Notes: generated from the letters alone by a model not told the origin. 64,000 nt of DNA from Roseiconus nitratireducens (GCF_008629675.1 NZ_VWOX01000001.1:620001-684000), one strand, 5' to 3'. Positions 35,101-42,665 are shown, counted from the first letter of the stretch. Numbers and translations are program-made.

Positions 35101-36846
35101 TTTTCCATCGGGTTGGATGATGACATCCTGGGCGATGGATTCGGAATTGCCGACGGGAAAAGTAAAGCGACCGTCAAAATGAAATGTGGTATCGAGCGAC
35201 CCGTCGGGATTGTGGCGTGTCAACGCGATCGCGTTATTGCCTCTTCCGACGGTGATGATCCGACCGATGCCATCGACCGCGACACCGGTTGCAATAGCCT
35301 CGGTCTGGAACGCGGTGATTGCCTGACCGTCACCGGAAAAGCTTGGGTCCGGTGTTCCGTCGGGAAGATACTTTGCGATCGCAAAATCACCCTGGCTGGT
35401 TCCGACGGCCACGATAGATCCGTCAGGCAAAACCTCAATGTCTCGCCCGCGGTCGTTGGAATGATTTAAAGCGGTGGTGACGATGCCGTCGGAATCGAAG
35501 GTGGTGTCGAGCGATAAATTGGCATTCAATCGAACCACGGCTGCGTCCGAGTCCAAGCCGAATGAGGTTCCGTCTTCGCTGGCCCGGCCGCCCAGAACAA
35601 TCTTGTCACCGGACAGAGCGACCGCCAGTGCTTCGTCATCGCGAAACTGAATATCGATCGTTTGTGTGCTCTGCAGCGATCCGGCACTATTGTATTGGGC
35701 GACCGCCATGCGTGTGCTCGCAAAGGATCCGCTCGGCAGCGAAGACCCAGCGACCACGATCGTGCCATCGCTCTGAATCGCGACGTCATTTCCGGCGTCA
35801 TTGTCGAACGAGACGTCAGTGGTTACCAAGCCGAAGGAGCCGAAAGTCGAGTCCAGTGTTCCGTTCGCGTTGAGGCGGAGCACGGCGATGTCACTTTGTC
35901 CGCCAATGATTGTCTCCCCCGCGACGACGATCTTGCCATCGTTTTGAATGGCGACGCCGTTGGCCCAGTCCCGGAATCCAGAGCCGCTCAGGTCGTCGAC
36001 ATAGATCCCATCACCGGAGAAGCTCGAATCGAGTGAACCATCGGTATCGTAACGGACGACCGCCAGGTCTTCGGCATTGAAGTCGCCGGTGTATCCGACG
36101 ACCACAAGGCGTCCGTCGGCTTGCAATGCCGCATCACGGACCGCTTCAGCCCCAGAGGACACATCCGTTTCCACGGTGCCGTCGCCACCAAAGGTCGTGT
36201 CGGGCGATCCGTCGGACAGATAACGCCCCGCGACAAACTCGTAGGCGTTGGTCGCGAAATCGCGTCCCGTGCCGACCACGGAGATCTTGCCGTCTGCACC
36301 GACGACGACGGCTTCGGTCCGCACGCGCGTGAGCGAGACGTCCATGAGCAAGGTTCCGTCGCCATCGAATGACAGGTCCGGAGATCCGTCGGCGAGCAGA
36401 CGCGTGACCGTGCCGTGTACCGTGTTGGCAACGACCTGTGTTCCCGCGACGACGATCCTGCCGTCGTCCTGAACGGCCACCGCGGTTGCGATGCCGCCGG
36501 CCTTGGCAATTCCGTTCTCGCCGAACGTGGTGTCGATCGATCCGTCGGCGTTGTAGCGGATGACGTTGTTGCCGATCCCGACGCCGATCACCCGGCCTTG
36601 GGCGTCGACCGCGACGTCTTCGAACTGTTCGGAGGCGTTTGGATTGGCATTGAACTCGGTGGACACGATCCCGCCGTTGCCGAAGGCGGGGTCCAAATCG
36701 CCGGCCAGCAGACAACGATCTTCAAGCTTTTCGGTCAGTGACAAGCGGCGTTGTCGCTGAGTCACGCGTCGCCGTTTCGTCGCCCGACGCTTGTTGGCTC
36801 GTTTCGTCGGTGCGTTCCAAGACCACAGAGACTTCCGAATTGCCAT
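26194..36846 (-). CDS. Giant secreted delta-60 / Calx-beta / PKD / RTX repeat protein
   Basis: This 3550-aa protein has a very basic N-terminus (residues 11-34) and then LEDRCLLA (41-48), the planctomycete extracellular sorting motif. Blocks in order: about 13 delta-60 beta-propeller-like repeats (50-840; pattern DGSxDxTFGxxG), two Calx-beta-like repeats (845-1040), seven more delta-60 repeats (1042-1450), seventeen Calx-beta-like repeats (1452-3204; pattern ISENGGTATGTVSRND), a PKD domain (about 3205-3303; VVSWGDG) and RTX nonapeptides (about 3370-3445; GGxGxDxLxGG). Calx-beta and RTX repeats bind calcium in other proteins, so a Ca-stiffened surface fibre or adhesin is likely. A 105-residue acidic tail follows. 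The nearly identical central repeats make this stretch prone to recombination and to assembly error. Confidence 0.93.
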   Translation of the reverse strand: MAIRKSLWSWNAPTKRANKRRATKRRRVTQRQRRLSLTEKLEDRCLLAGDLDPAFGNGGIVSTEFNANPNASEQFEDVAVDAQGRVIGVGIGNNVIRYNADGSIDTTFGENGIAKAGGIATAVAVQDDGRIVVAGTQVVANTVHGTVTRLLADGSPDLSFDGDGTLLMDVSLTRVRTEAVVVGADGKISVVGTGRDFATNAYEFVAGRYLSDGSPDTTFGGDGTVETDVSSGAEAVRDAALQADGRLVVVGYTGDFNAEDLAVVRYDTDGSLDSSFSGDGIYVDDLSGSGFRDWANGVAIQNDGKIVVAGETIIGGQSDIAVLRLNANGTLDSTFGSFGLVTTDVSFDNDAGNDVAIQSDGTIVVAGSSLPSGSFASTRMAVAQYNSAGSLQSTQTIDIQFRDDEALAVALSGDKIVLGGRASEDGTSFGLDSDAAVVRLNANLSLDTTFDSDGIVTTALNHSNDRGRDIEVLPDGSIVAVGTSQGDFAIAKYLPDGTPDPSFSGDGQAITAFQTEAIATGVAVDGIGRIITVGRGNNAIALTRHNPDGSLDTTFHFDGRFTFPVGNSESIAQDVIIQPDGKIVVLTHPQENVSDIKFVLTRHNEDGSFDTTFGVNGRVDIDFGDPLTHGVDDLAYDLQLQSDGKIVAVGATEYGFTPSTAPNFAVARVNPDGSLDSQFGLGGLVSTDFALTMDYAQAVHVQDDGKILVGGGAQDSLGFDYAIARYNSDGTLDATFGSDGLVLTDLGAQVSVIQGIAQLPSGKIIATGYTNPGGVVSLGTVLYNADGSVDTNFGDAGRHISNFGGSEAYGYGLAVQGGNAVVTGEIIDGGTFNFLTARYATAEAVSKLTVEIDSGQIVESAGSNAATATITRSGSTAGDLEVTLSTSDAGEATLPATVTIPDGQSSTTVAISAVNDDLFDGIQTVTFGAIADGYLAGSTTVDVLDDDAPAISLSITPASIDEDAGPAVGTLQRNDEDLSQPLEVALTSSDPSKATVPATVTIPTGQSSVDFFVTVIDDSIADGDDVVTISAAESVNGSVVLDTTFDSDGRRDTTLLARSSASRPDLYILPDGSVLATSEDGTSTTNAWQLVKHNANGSRDTTFGTNGRVVLDVGVGGSGGAGFSRSITVQTDGKILVTGRGKGTNDIHEDLLLARYNADGSPDTSFATAGVLRVETIGGFDEGENVLVQSNGKIVVVGISDQHAYVGRFLSDGTSDPSFGSGGQALFSFDSMGIARDALLLNDDKIVIFGSSPTFDRNLVMVTQLTSDGAADSTFGNNGRATISFPGDLVTPAAIERQPDGKLLVGATVSFGTGFDEQFAAARFNADGTVDDTFGDGGTFIDLDPQTRGTVKDLIYQSPGRILLAGEGWMANTTTGSSHTLLGLKMDGSVDSSFGDNGFWYDVPHSSTFEALEVAKFDNRGRLVAIGGYANDVDLMRMNIASAPRTASDTLTILEDDAPSLTVTINRDSVSEGAAPGTATATVTRGGDTSGALTVNLVSSDTGAITVPSSVTIGAGQSSATIDLGVVDDSIVDGTQNAVITASASGFQSGNDNIDVTDDDFAGVTIDPKGSPTTSESGGQSIYDVVLTSQPTHPVTMRIATSDGTEGVPLVSSITFTPDDWDVPQTVTIEGVDDPLVDGDIVYTIYNANTVSDDPNYSGIDPVDLTLTNLDNDSLSLQLTLAQNSIDETGSTVATISRNSADLSSALVVSLSSSDTTEATVPDTVTIPVGESSVEFIVSAVNDFLFDGNQVVDIEATATAYTPASVMLTVTDNDSLTLGISFDADSISENGGTATGTVSRNNADLSAPLEVTLSSSDTTEATVPEIVTIPAGAASVDFTITGEDDMLVDGLQTVAVTASANGYMSGVTTLSVSDDDQLKLTLEIDPASISENGGTATVTVTRNDANLSSPLVVTLVSSDTSEATLPTIVTIPAAETFTTATVTGINDDLVDGTQIVQLTASASGYSDATANLDVTDDDSLQLTLSISAASISENGSTTGTVTRNDADLSSPLVVNLSSNDTGEATVPGSVTIEAGQSSADFSIMGVNDNLVDGTQNVRVTATATGYTGASGNLDVTDNESLQLTLSIDAASISENGGTATGTVSRNDADLSEALVVTLASNDTGEATVPATVTIEAGQSSADFAITGVNDDLVDGTQNVDLTATATGYAGASGNLDVTDDDSLQLTLSIDAASISENGGTATGTVSRNDADLSSPLVVTLASNDTGEATVPATVTIEAGQRSADFAITGVNDDLVDGTQNVDLTATATGYANASGNLDVTDDDSLQLTLSIDAASISENGGNATGTVSRNDADLSSPLVVTLASNDTSEATVPATVTIEAGQSSADFTIAGVNDDLVDGTQNVNLSATAAGYAGASGNVSVTDDDGLQLTLTIAPESISENGGTATGTVSRNDSDLSLPLTVLLSSNDTTEATVPTMVTIPADAASVDFTITGVDDMIVDGDQSVAITTSATGYQNGAETLNVSDDDQLKLMLSIDPSSISEGGGNATGIVTRNDGDLSAPLVVTLSSSDVSEATVQATVTIEVGKASASFDIHAVEDLLADGTQTVTVSATAGTHDSASAVVEVTDNDLPQLQLSVTPGSISENGGTATGTVSRNDADLSSALVVTLVSNDTGEATVPATVTIEAGQSSADFAITGINDDLVDGTQNVVLTATATGYAGASGALDVTDDDSLQLTLSIDPSTISESGGTATGTVSRNDADLSSALVVTLASNDTGEATVPATVTIEAGQSSADFAITGINDDLVDGTQNVGLSATATGYAGASGNLDVTDDDSLQLTLSIDPASISENGGTATGTVSRNDGDLSSALVVTLASNDTGEATVPATVTIEAGQSSADFAITGVNDDLVDGTQNVDLTATATGYAGASGNLDVTDDDSLQLTLSIDPASISENGGTATGTVYRNDGDLSSALVVTLASNDTGEATVPATVTIEAGQSSADFSITGINDDLVDGTQNVELTATATDYAGNTGALDVTDDDSLQLTLSIDAASISENGGTATGTVSRNDADLSSVLVVTLVSNDTGEATVPATVTIEAGQSSADFAITGVNDDLVDGTQNVDLTATATGYAGASGALDVADDDSLQLTLSIAPTTISENGGTATGTVSRNDADLSSALVVTLVSNDTGEATVPATVTIEAGQSSADFTIDGVNDDLVDGTQSVQLAATATGYVGASSNLDVTNDDVPTGNTAPEITSLDAGGISENGTPIQLSGEFFDPDLNDTHTIVVSWGDGVTEQLATAVVQQQDDSFLAGHVYATGGIYTITVTVIDAQGESDTATAQGMVSGYQVTEDGQLQFVGSGETDQIVVSHHPRKGMSVSARMGQGNGQQKFNLELDNVTEIIAMLGDGDDHLIVNPNVTIPVIGYGGAGDDHLWGGQGDDYLVGGPGNDNLDGRTGNDILLGGEGDDQIKGGAGQNLLIGGLGSDLLLANRNDPGDILVGGSTTLDQDSTQLRQLLQTGWIDRFAASDDYDSIVDDLADTWLRVGETVFDDGATDQLGGHHRAQDAFFATLDPGAPAADELSGDLDDRVIELF
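26515..26715 (-). repeat. RTX calcium-binding nonapeptide repeats in the giant protein
   Basis: The coding sequence gives about seven G-G-x-G-x-D-x-L/I-x units such as GGQGDDYLV and GGPGNDNLD, ending at GGLGSDLLL. Confidence 0.85.
27235..31821 (-). repeat. Tandem array of fifteen 102-codon (306-bp) Calx-beta-like units
   Basis: The same landmark recurs at exact 306-bp steps, for example 27541, 27847, 28153, 28459, 28765 and 29683, 29989, 30295, 30601. One unit is a codon shorter (30601 to about 30903). Units between 27235 and 30600 are very similar at DNA level; units above 30900 and the pair at 29071-29682 are more diverged. Confidence 0.9.
32500..33730 (-). repeat. Second block of delta-60 repeats inside the giant gene
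   Basis: Seven units with the pattern DGSxDxTFGxxGR are coded here, separating the two groups of Calx-beta-like repeats. The first block of about 13 units is at 34330-36720. Confidence 0.8.
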
Positions 36847-37330
36847 CGCCTTACCGCCTCGCAGAGAAGTTTCGTATCCGAGTTGTCGGTGTGTGCTCTC
36901 GCACCCGGAAACGTGCTTCTACTCGCAGTGCCCCGGAGGCGAGATCCAAGATCATCGCGTCGGAGTATATTTGACCACTACTGCTGGTGGGGAAAGCTCA
37001 GGACCCTTGCAACCGTTTTTTCCCGGTTTAAGCCTCATTATGGTCCCGTGATGGACTTTCTGGACGTCCGAAAACATACCCAGGCGGCCCGGACGAGGGG
37101 TGTGCACCAGTGTCCAGTATGGGCGGTGCGAATACTCGGAAATAGACTTCATCCTCCCTCCGGGAGGGTCAAAGGCGAGGCACGAGCCTTTGGGGAGGGT
37201 GGCTCAAAAACCAGCTGAAATTCATGGCGCCGGATGTGCCCTCCCCGCGTCGTCGCAAGCTCCTCCGCGACCCTCCCGGAGGGAGGGTGAAGCAACGCTG
37301 CGCGACCTCCTCGCGGAAGCGGTCGCCGCT
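36847..37330. promoter_or_regulatory. Leader region of the giant gene with inverted repeat
   Basis: This 484-bp gap lies between two minus-strand genes and holds no supported gene. On the minus strand a TATACT -10-like box is at 36964-36969, about 118 nt before the giant gene's ATG, without an obvious -35. The half nearer the metal operon carries the inverted repeat listed separately. Confidence 0.45.
37147..37292. repeat. 146-bp element bounded by 24-bp inverted repeats
   Basis: The arms at 37147-37170 and 37269-37292 are inverted copies matching at 23 of 24 positions; each is itself partly palindromic (CCCTCCGGGAGGG-like). The interior also has GAGGG/CCCTC stretches that can pair. It has the shape of a small non-coding mobile (MITE-like) or REP-type element and lies just after the stop of the metal operon. 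Confidence 0.7.
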
Positions 37331-37699
37331 CTATTCGGTCGGCGCCGGAGGTTGCTCGCCGAACTTGGCTTCGTAACGCATGGCGAACTTGTCAAAGTTC
37401 TCGGGGTGGCAAATGAAGCATTGTGAATCGGGACGATTGTGCTCTTCGCACCAATCCCCTTTAGCTTTGAAGTCGGCAACCAGGGAAGGGTCGCACAGGG
37501 CGCACTCGTCCTCCGGCACGCCGTGTTCGACGCACCACCAACCGCTGTGGTCGTGTGCGGCGTGTGCTCCGTCGGCGTGATCATGCTCTTCGTGCGCCAC
37601 CGGTTCGGTTGCGACCGGTTCACCTTCACTTCCGCAACCGGAAAGCACGAACCCACCCAACAGACAAGTCGTCATCAGAAATCCATCATGCAAACGCAT
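37331..37699 (-). CDS. His/Cys-rich metal-binding lipoprotein of the metal efflux operon
   Basis: This 122-aa protein has a lipoprotein signal (lipobox VLSGC, Cys 22), a His/Asp/Ala-rich linker (36-51, eight His) and two copies of a Cys/His module. The first is C56-x2-H59-x6-C66-x2-C69-x-P and the second C84-x2-H87-x6-C94-x2-C97-H-P. The spacing suggests two metal-binding knuckles. An AAGGAG ribosome site 8 nt upstream fixes the start at 37699. It is last in the minus-strand operon, 28 bp after the RND pump, and the same module occurs in the operon's adaptor. It likely holds or delivers a soft metal such as Cu, Zn or Cd at the envelope; the metal is not decided by the sequence. Confidence 0.85.
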   Translation of the reverse strand: MRLHDGFLMTTCLLGGFVLSGCGSEGEPVATEPVAHEEHDHADGAHAAHDHSGWWCVEHGVPEDECALCDPSLVADFKAKGDWCEEHNRPDSQCFICHPENFDKFAMRYEAKFGEQPPAPTE

Positions 37700-37707
37700 C
37701 AAACATT

Positions 37708-37713
37708 CTCCTT
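37708..37713 (-). promoter_or_regulatory. Shine-Dalgarno deciding the lipoprotein start
   Basis: AAGGAG on the minus strand lies 8 nt before the ATG at 37699 and rules out the longer frame that runs back into the pump gene. Confidence 0.8.
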
Positions 37714-37727
37714 GGAAAGAAACATCA

Positions 37728-40700
37728 TCAAAAGAATTGGTTGTCACCGCGGTTTGAGCCCGCAGCGACGGGGGTGGTGTCACCAGGCTCGCTGCGCGCG
37801 ACCGTGGCGATTGCCGCATCCGATCCATGGTCGGCCGGTGCGGTTGAAGCCGTTCGAAAAGGATTTTGAAACACCATGTACAGCACACGCAGCACCAACA
37901 GCGACATCACCATGGCGCTGATCACCCCGCCGATTACCACGGTCGCCAAGGGGCGTTGAACTTCGGCGCCCATTCCGGTGCTCAATGCCATCGGGACAAA
38001 ACCGAGTGCGGCGACCAGCGTGGTCATCAGCACCGGGCGTAATCGCGTCAACGCGGCTTGCTCAACGGCGTCTTCAAGATCCAACCCGCGATTTCGCAAG
38101 CCCCGGATCGTCGACACCAGCAGCATGTCATCCAACACGGCGACGCCGGACAACGCGACAAAGCCGACGGCGGCGGAAATCGAAAAAGGCATGTCCCGTA
38201 GCCACAAAGCGATGATGCCGCCTGTCCAGGCAAAGGGGATTCCGGTGAACACCCGCACCGAATCCACCAGGTTGCCGTAGGTGATGTAAAGCAACGAAAA
38301 AATCAGCACGAGCGCCACGGGAACCACGATCAGCAGTCGTTGACGGGCGCGGATCATGTGCTCGAATTGGCCCCCGAACTCGACGTAGTATCGCGAGGAG
38401 GGCATCGTGACCTGTTCCGCAATCCGTTGTTGGGCTTCGGTGACAAAGCTGCCGACGTCCCGTCCGCGGACGTTGACCGAAACGGTCACACGCCGCTGTC
38501 CCCATTCGCGAGCAATCTGCGACGGTCCGGTCGCGTATTGGACATCGGCCAAACGTTCCAGCGGTATTTGTTCGCCGCGAGGGGTGGTCACGGGGACCGC
38601 GGCGATCGCTTCGACATCGCCGCGATACTTGTCGGGCAGACGCACCGTCAGTGGGAAACGCAGTTGTCCCTGGAACACGTCACCGACGGGGCGATTGCCG
38701 ATCGCTTCGACCAGATCCAGGACGGCGGAGGCGGGGACGCCGTAACGGGCGATTTCGTCCTGGCGGATCTTGATCTGCAGCATGGGCTGACCGGTCAGCT
38801 GCGTCGCGCCCACGTCGGCGGATCCCTCCACCGACAACAGGACGCGTTCGATTTCAGCCGCTTTCCCGGCCAGCACGTCCAAGTCATCGCCGTAAAGCTT
38901 CACGGCGATATCCGCACGACTGCCGGTGCCCATTTCATCCATCCGCAACTTGATCGGCTGCGTGTAGGCGAGTCGCTGTCCCGGCAAGTCGCGCAAGGTT
39001 TCCTCGAATAGTCGCGTCAGCTCCGCTTGGGTCGATGCTTGCTGCCACTGATTGCGTGGACGCAGCGTGATGAAGATGTCGGTCAATTCCAGTCCCATCG
39101 GATCGGTCGCAATTTCGGCGGCCCCGATGCGGCTCCACACGTGCGCAATTTCGTCGGGAAACCGCTCCAGCAGGGCACGCTCCATCTGCGTGTTGAAGCG
39201 GATTGAATCGTCGACCTCGGTGCCCGCCAAACGGACCACGTTGATCGCCACGGCCCCTTCCGACAGCTGCGGCATGAACTCCGTTCCCAAGTTGGGTGCG
39301 ATCAGCCCGAAGGCGAAGACCAGGACGCAGAGCGCGAACCCGATCACGGCCAGTCGTTGATGCATGGTGAATTGCAGGATCGGTCGGTAGATCCGTTTCA
39401 ACCCCCGGACCAATAAGGGTTCCCGGTGCGAAAGTTTTTTCGGCAGCAGCAGACTGGCCAGCACCGGCATCAGCGTCATCGACAGCACCATCGATCCGGC
39501 CAGTGCGAAGATGACGGTCAACGCCATCGGGCGAAACATCTTTCCCTCGACCCCTTCCAGGGTCAGGATCGGCAGGTAGACGATCATGATGATCAGTTCG
39601 CCGAACATGGTCGGTCCGCGCACTTCCACCGCTGCGTCCCGGATCCGCTCTAACCGGCTGCGGCCCAGCGGGTTCGCTTCACTCAAGTGGCGAACGCAGT
39701 TCTCGATCATCACCACCGAACTGTCGACCACCAGTCCGAAATCCAGTGCCCCCAGACTGAGCAGGCTGGCGGCGATCCCGAACCGCCACATGCCGGTAAA
39801 GGCAAACAGCATCGAAAGCGGAATGGCCAGTCCGACGATCAGCCCGGCTCGCAGGTTTCCCAGAAACACGAACAACACCGCCACGACCAGCAAGCCGCCT
39901 TCGAACAGATTCTTTCGCACGGTATCGATCACCGAGTCGACCAACTCGGTTCGGTCGTACATGGTGATCATCGCCATGCCGGCCGGCAGGTTGGCCCGAA
40001 TCTCATCGACCTTTTGTTTCAACGCCGCGGTGTACTGGTGGGTGTTCTCACCCATCAACATGAATCCCAGCCCCATCACGGCTTCCCCATGGCCGTCGGC
40101 CGAAACCGCTCCGCGACGGATTTCGTGTCCGATGTCGACGGTTGCCACGTCCCGGATCCGCACGGGGACGCCGTCGACCGAGCGGATGACGATGTTGCCG
40201 ATTTGCTCCAGGTCGACGGTGCGTCCCAGTCCCTGGACCAGCAACATCTCGCCCATCCGGTCAATGTTGCCGCCACCCACGTTGCGATTGTTCTGCTGCA
40301 ACGCCGTGATGACTTCGGCAAAGGTCAATCCTCGCGAGACCAGTCCGGAAGGATCGATGCGCACCTGAAACTGTTTTTCGTAACCGCCCCAACTGTTGAT
40401 CTCGGCCGTTCCGGCAACCGTCCTCAACTGCGGCGCGACCACCCAGTCCTGGGTCGTGCGCAACTGAGTCAGCAGACGCGTCCGTTCGTCGGGTGGCAAC
40501 TTCGTGAAGTCGACATCGGGGTAGGTCAGCACGTAGTGGAAGACTTCGCCCAGCCCCGTTGCGACCGGCCCCATCTCCGGGCGGCCGACCCCCAGAGGCA
40601 ACTCGACCGTTGCCAACCGTTCACCGACGACTTGACGGCCGAAGTAAATGTCGGTGTCGTCTTCGAAGGTGACGACCACCTGCGAGAATCCGAACTTGGA

Positions 40701-40955
40701 CACCGATCGGATGTTTTCAAGCGCCGGCAATCCGCTCAGCGACTGTTCGATCGGATAGGTGATCTGGCGTTCGATTTCTTCCGGTCCGAGCGCCGGTGCG
40801 GTCGTGTTGACCTGCACCATCACCGGCGTGGTGTCCGGGAATGCATCGATGTCCAGGTGCGACAGGGCGAAGATCCCTCCCGCGATCAGCGCCCCAACGC
40901 CCAGCAGCACCGCGACCCGGTGCCGCAACGATAGATCGATGAGTTTTTCCAGCAT
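37728..40955 (-). CDS. Heavy-metal RND efflux pump (CzcA/CusA family)
   Basis: This 1075-aa protein is the proton-driven inner-membrane pump of a heavy-metal efflux system. It begins MLEKLIDLSLRHRVAVLLG and has the two large periplasmic loops and twelve membrane segments of the family. The HME-RND TM4 region reads LDFGLVVDSSVVMIEN. In the porter region the segment LRMDEMGTGSRADIAVKLYG lines up by eye with the CzcA segment that carries a Met in CusA; it has features of both, so the metal is open. GGAG lies 8 nt before the ATG. It is 30 bp after the adaptor gene and 28 bp before the His/Cys-rich lipoprotein gene, a tight operon. No outer-membrane channel gene is in this operon; the TolC-like gene at 1172 is 36 kb away. 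Confidence 0.94.
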   Translation of the reverse strand: MLEKLIDLSLRHRVAVLLGVGALIAGGIFALSHLDIDAFPDTTPVMVQVNTTAPALGPEEIERQITYPIEQSLSGLPALENIRSVSKFGFSQVVVTFEDDTDIYFGRQVVGERLATVELPLGVGRPEMGPVATGLGEVFHYVLTYPDVDFTKLPPDERTRLLTQLRTTQDWVVAPQLRTVAGTAEINSWGGYEKQFQVRIDPSGLVSRGLTFAEVITALQQNNRNVGGGNIDRMGEMLLVQGLGRTVDLEQIGNIVIRSVDGVPVRIRDVATVDIGHEIRRGAVSADGHGEAVMGLGFMLMGENTHQYTAALKQKVDEIRANLPAGMAMITMYDRTELVDSVIDTVRKNLFEGGLLVVAVLFVFLGNLRAGLIVGLAIPLSMLFAFTGMWRFGIAASLLSLGALDFGLVVDSSVVMIENCVRHLSEANPLGRSRLERIRDAAVEVRGPTMFGELIIMIVYLPILTLEGVEGKMFRPMALTVIFALAGSMVLSMTLMPVLASLLLPKKLSHREPLLVRGLKRIYRPILQFTMHQRLAVIGFALCVLVFAFGLIAPNLGTEFMPQLSEGAVAINVVRLAGTEVDDSIRFNTQMERALLERFPDEIAHVWSRIGAAEIATDPMGLELTDIFITLRPRNQWQQASTQAELTRLFEETLRDLPGQRLAYTQPIKLRMDEMGTGSRADIAVKLYGDDLDVLAGKAAEIERVLLSVEGSADVGATQLTGQPMLQIKIRQDEIARYGVPASAVLDLVEAIGNRPVGDVFQGQLRFPLTVRLPDKYRGDVEAIAAVPVTTPRGEQIPLERLADVQYATGPSQIAREWGQRRVTVSVNVRGRDVGSFVTEAQQRIAEQVTMPSSRYYVEFGGQFEHMIRARQRLLIVVPVALVLIFSLLYITYGNLVDSVRVFTGIPFAWTGGIIALWLRDMPFSISAAVGFVALSGVAVLDDMLLVSTIRGLRNRGLDLEDAVEQAALTRLRPVLMTTLVAALGFVPMALSTGMGAEVQRPLATVVIGGVISAMVMSLLVLRVLYMVFQNPFRTASTAPADHGSDAAIATVARSEPGDTTPVAAGSNRGDNQFF

Positions 40956-40985
40956 GACGTGGTCTCCAGCTTCCTTGCTTTGCGA

Positions 40986-42665
40986 TCAATGACCACAGGT
41001 GCAGCCCGCGCCCAAATTGCTGCGGAGTAATTGGGCACGCAACACGTCGCTGCCATCGGACACGACAACCTCACCGGGCAAGACGCCGGCGAGAATTTCG
41101 ACCATGCCGTCGCTGCGGGCACCCGGGCGAACCGAACGCGTGACGAAGAACTTTGGACGATCTTCGTCAAAGTATTTCGCGTCACGAACGAACACGACGT
41201 GACTGGCCCCGTCCCACTGCAGCGATTGTTCGGGAACCACAATCGTGTCGTCTTCCTGGCGGAGCACGATTTCGCCATGGCCGAACGACTCGTTCCGCAA
41301 ACTGCCGGACGGGTTTGGCAACTCCGCCCGCACGCGCACGGTCCGGGTTTGCGGGTCGACGTCGGTACTGATCCATGTCACTTCGCCACGATGGACCTGC
41401 TGGGACCCGTCCGCCTGGTACGTGACCGGCGTGCCGATTTCAGCCAAGGACGCCTGTTCCGCTGGCACCCGCAGGTCCAACCAGACCGTGCGGGGGTCGG
41501 CAATGCGAAACATCCGGCTGCCACGATCGACGACTTCGCCCAGCGTGGTTTCCCGCGTGATGATGCGGCCTTCGATCGGTGCCCGCACCGCGATCATGTT
41601 GTCATTGCGTGCCGCACGCTCACGGGGTGCATCGTCCTCGCCAGCTGCGGCTGGTTCGGCATCCTGTTCCGTTCCGATCGAACGGACGTAGCGTTTCACG
41701 CTGTCCAGGTCGGCCGAACGCAAGCGGTCCTGATCGACGACAAGTCCCAAGTTGGTCAGCGAACGAATGGCCTGTTCCACGGCGACGGTGGCTTGTTGCA
41801 ATTCCGTTTCGCCTTGCAGCAAACGCTTTCCCGAAATTGCACCGGATGGCGCAAGCTTGGCGAAGCGAGCCATCTGGTCTTGATTGAACTTTTCTTCCAA
41901 TAGCGCCGAGACCAACGTCGCCTTCAGCCGTCCCAGTTCCTGAGAGTCGACGATGGCGAGCACGTCTCCGCTGTGGACCCAGTCGCCGACATTGGCATGC
42001 ACCTCGCGGACGATGCCGTCGGCTGGGGGCGAGACGACGGCAGTCTTCGTCGCGTCGTACTGAATCTCGCCGGCCGCCTCGATGGTTTCCGCCAGGCTGG
42101 CCCGGGTCACCGGTTCCACATCCACGCCGGCTTTGACCAGGGCATCGGTCGATGCAAACTGAATCCGAGCACCGGCCGTGCTGCTAAGAGGCATGTTCTC
42201 CGCCCGCGGCATGAGCGCCAACGCGTCCCTCGCCCGCTGCAGGTCCGCCGGCGTTGGCTGAACCGGCTGTTTCGTTTCCGCCAGTTCGGGATGATGCAAC
42301 ACACAGCCGTGCACGCCGTGCTCGTTGCAATACGTCAGCTCCGGCGGCGGGTCGATCAATCCGGGGTTACAAACAATGCACTCCTCTTCCGGCACGCCGT
42401 GGCTGGCGCACCAGGGTGTGGAAGCTTCCGTCGCCGCGGTCGTCATTGATCCAAACGTTGGCGGCCGCCAATCGTGATGGTGACCGTACCAGCCGATGGC
42501 TCCAAGCAGTCCGAGGACGGCGATCGAGGGCAGCCAGCTGAGCAGTGCGCCGATCGGGGGCGACTTGTCCTGTGCCGACGCCGGTTCGGTGGGAGTCGCG
42601 CTCCCGGGGGAAATGTCATGTGTCGGCTCCGCAGCCGACTGCGGGGATTCGAGAGTGGTAGCCAT
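40986..42665 (-). CDS. Heavy-metal RND periplasmic adaptor (CusB/CzcB type) with N-terminal Cys/His modules
   Basis: This 559-aa adaptor has a membrane anchor (WLPSIAVLGLLGAIGWYG, about 44-61) and then two Cys/His modules: C86-x2-H89-x6-C96-x2-C99-x-P and a shortened C113-x2-H116-x4-C121-x2-H124-H-P. These match the modules in the lipoprotein at 37331. The rest is a standard adaptor: AAGEIQYDATKTAVVSPPAD (half-lipoyl/barrel), a coiled-coil hairpin, IAVRAPIEGRIITRETTLGE, barrel and membrane-proximal domains. The C-terminus ends in a Cys/His tail (CTCGH), another possible metal ligand. CCAAGG lies about 7 nt before the ATG. It follows the 14-Cys protein by 112 bp. The modules probably sense or capture the metal before handing it to the pump. 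Confidence 0.93.
   Translation of the reverse strand: MATTLESPQSAAEPTHDISPGSATPTEPASAQDKSPPIGALLSWLPSIAVLGLLGAIGWYGHHHDWRPPTFGSMTTAATEASTPWCASHGVPEEECIVCNPGLIDPPPELTYCNEHGVHGCVLHHPELAETKQPVQPTPADLQRARDALALMPRAENMPLSSTAGARIQFASTDALVKAGVDVEPVTRASLAETIEAAGEIQYDATKTAVVSPPADGIVREVHANVGDWVHSGDVLAIVDSQELGRLKATLVSALLEEKFNQDQMARFAKLAPSGAISGKRLLQGETELQQATVAVEQAIRSLTNLGLVVDQDRLRSADLDSVKRYVRSIGTEQDAEPAAAGEDDAPRERAARNDNMIAVRAPIEGRIITRETTLGEVVDRGSRMFRIADPRTVWLDLRVPAEQASLAEIGTPVTYQADGSQQVHRGEVTWISTDVDPQTRTVRVRAELPNPSGSLRNESFGHGEIVLRQEDDTIVVPEQSLQWDGASHVVFVRDAKYFDEDRPKFFVTRSVRPGARSDGMVEILAGVLPGEVVVSDGSDVLRAQLLRSNLGAGCTCGH

Noticed and set aside
39687..40934. 415-codon plus-strand open frame opposite the metal RND pump
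   Set aside because: Antisense artefact rich in His, Gln and Asp; no start signal.
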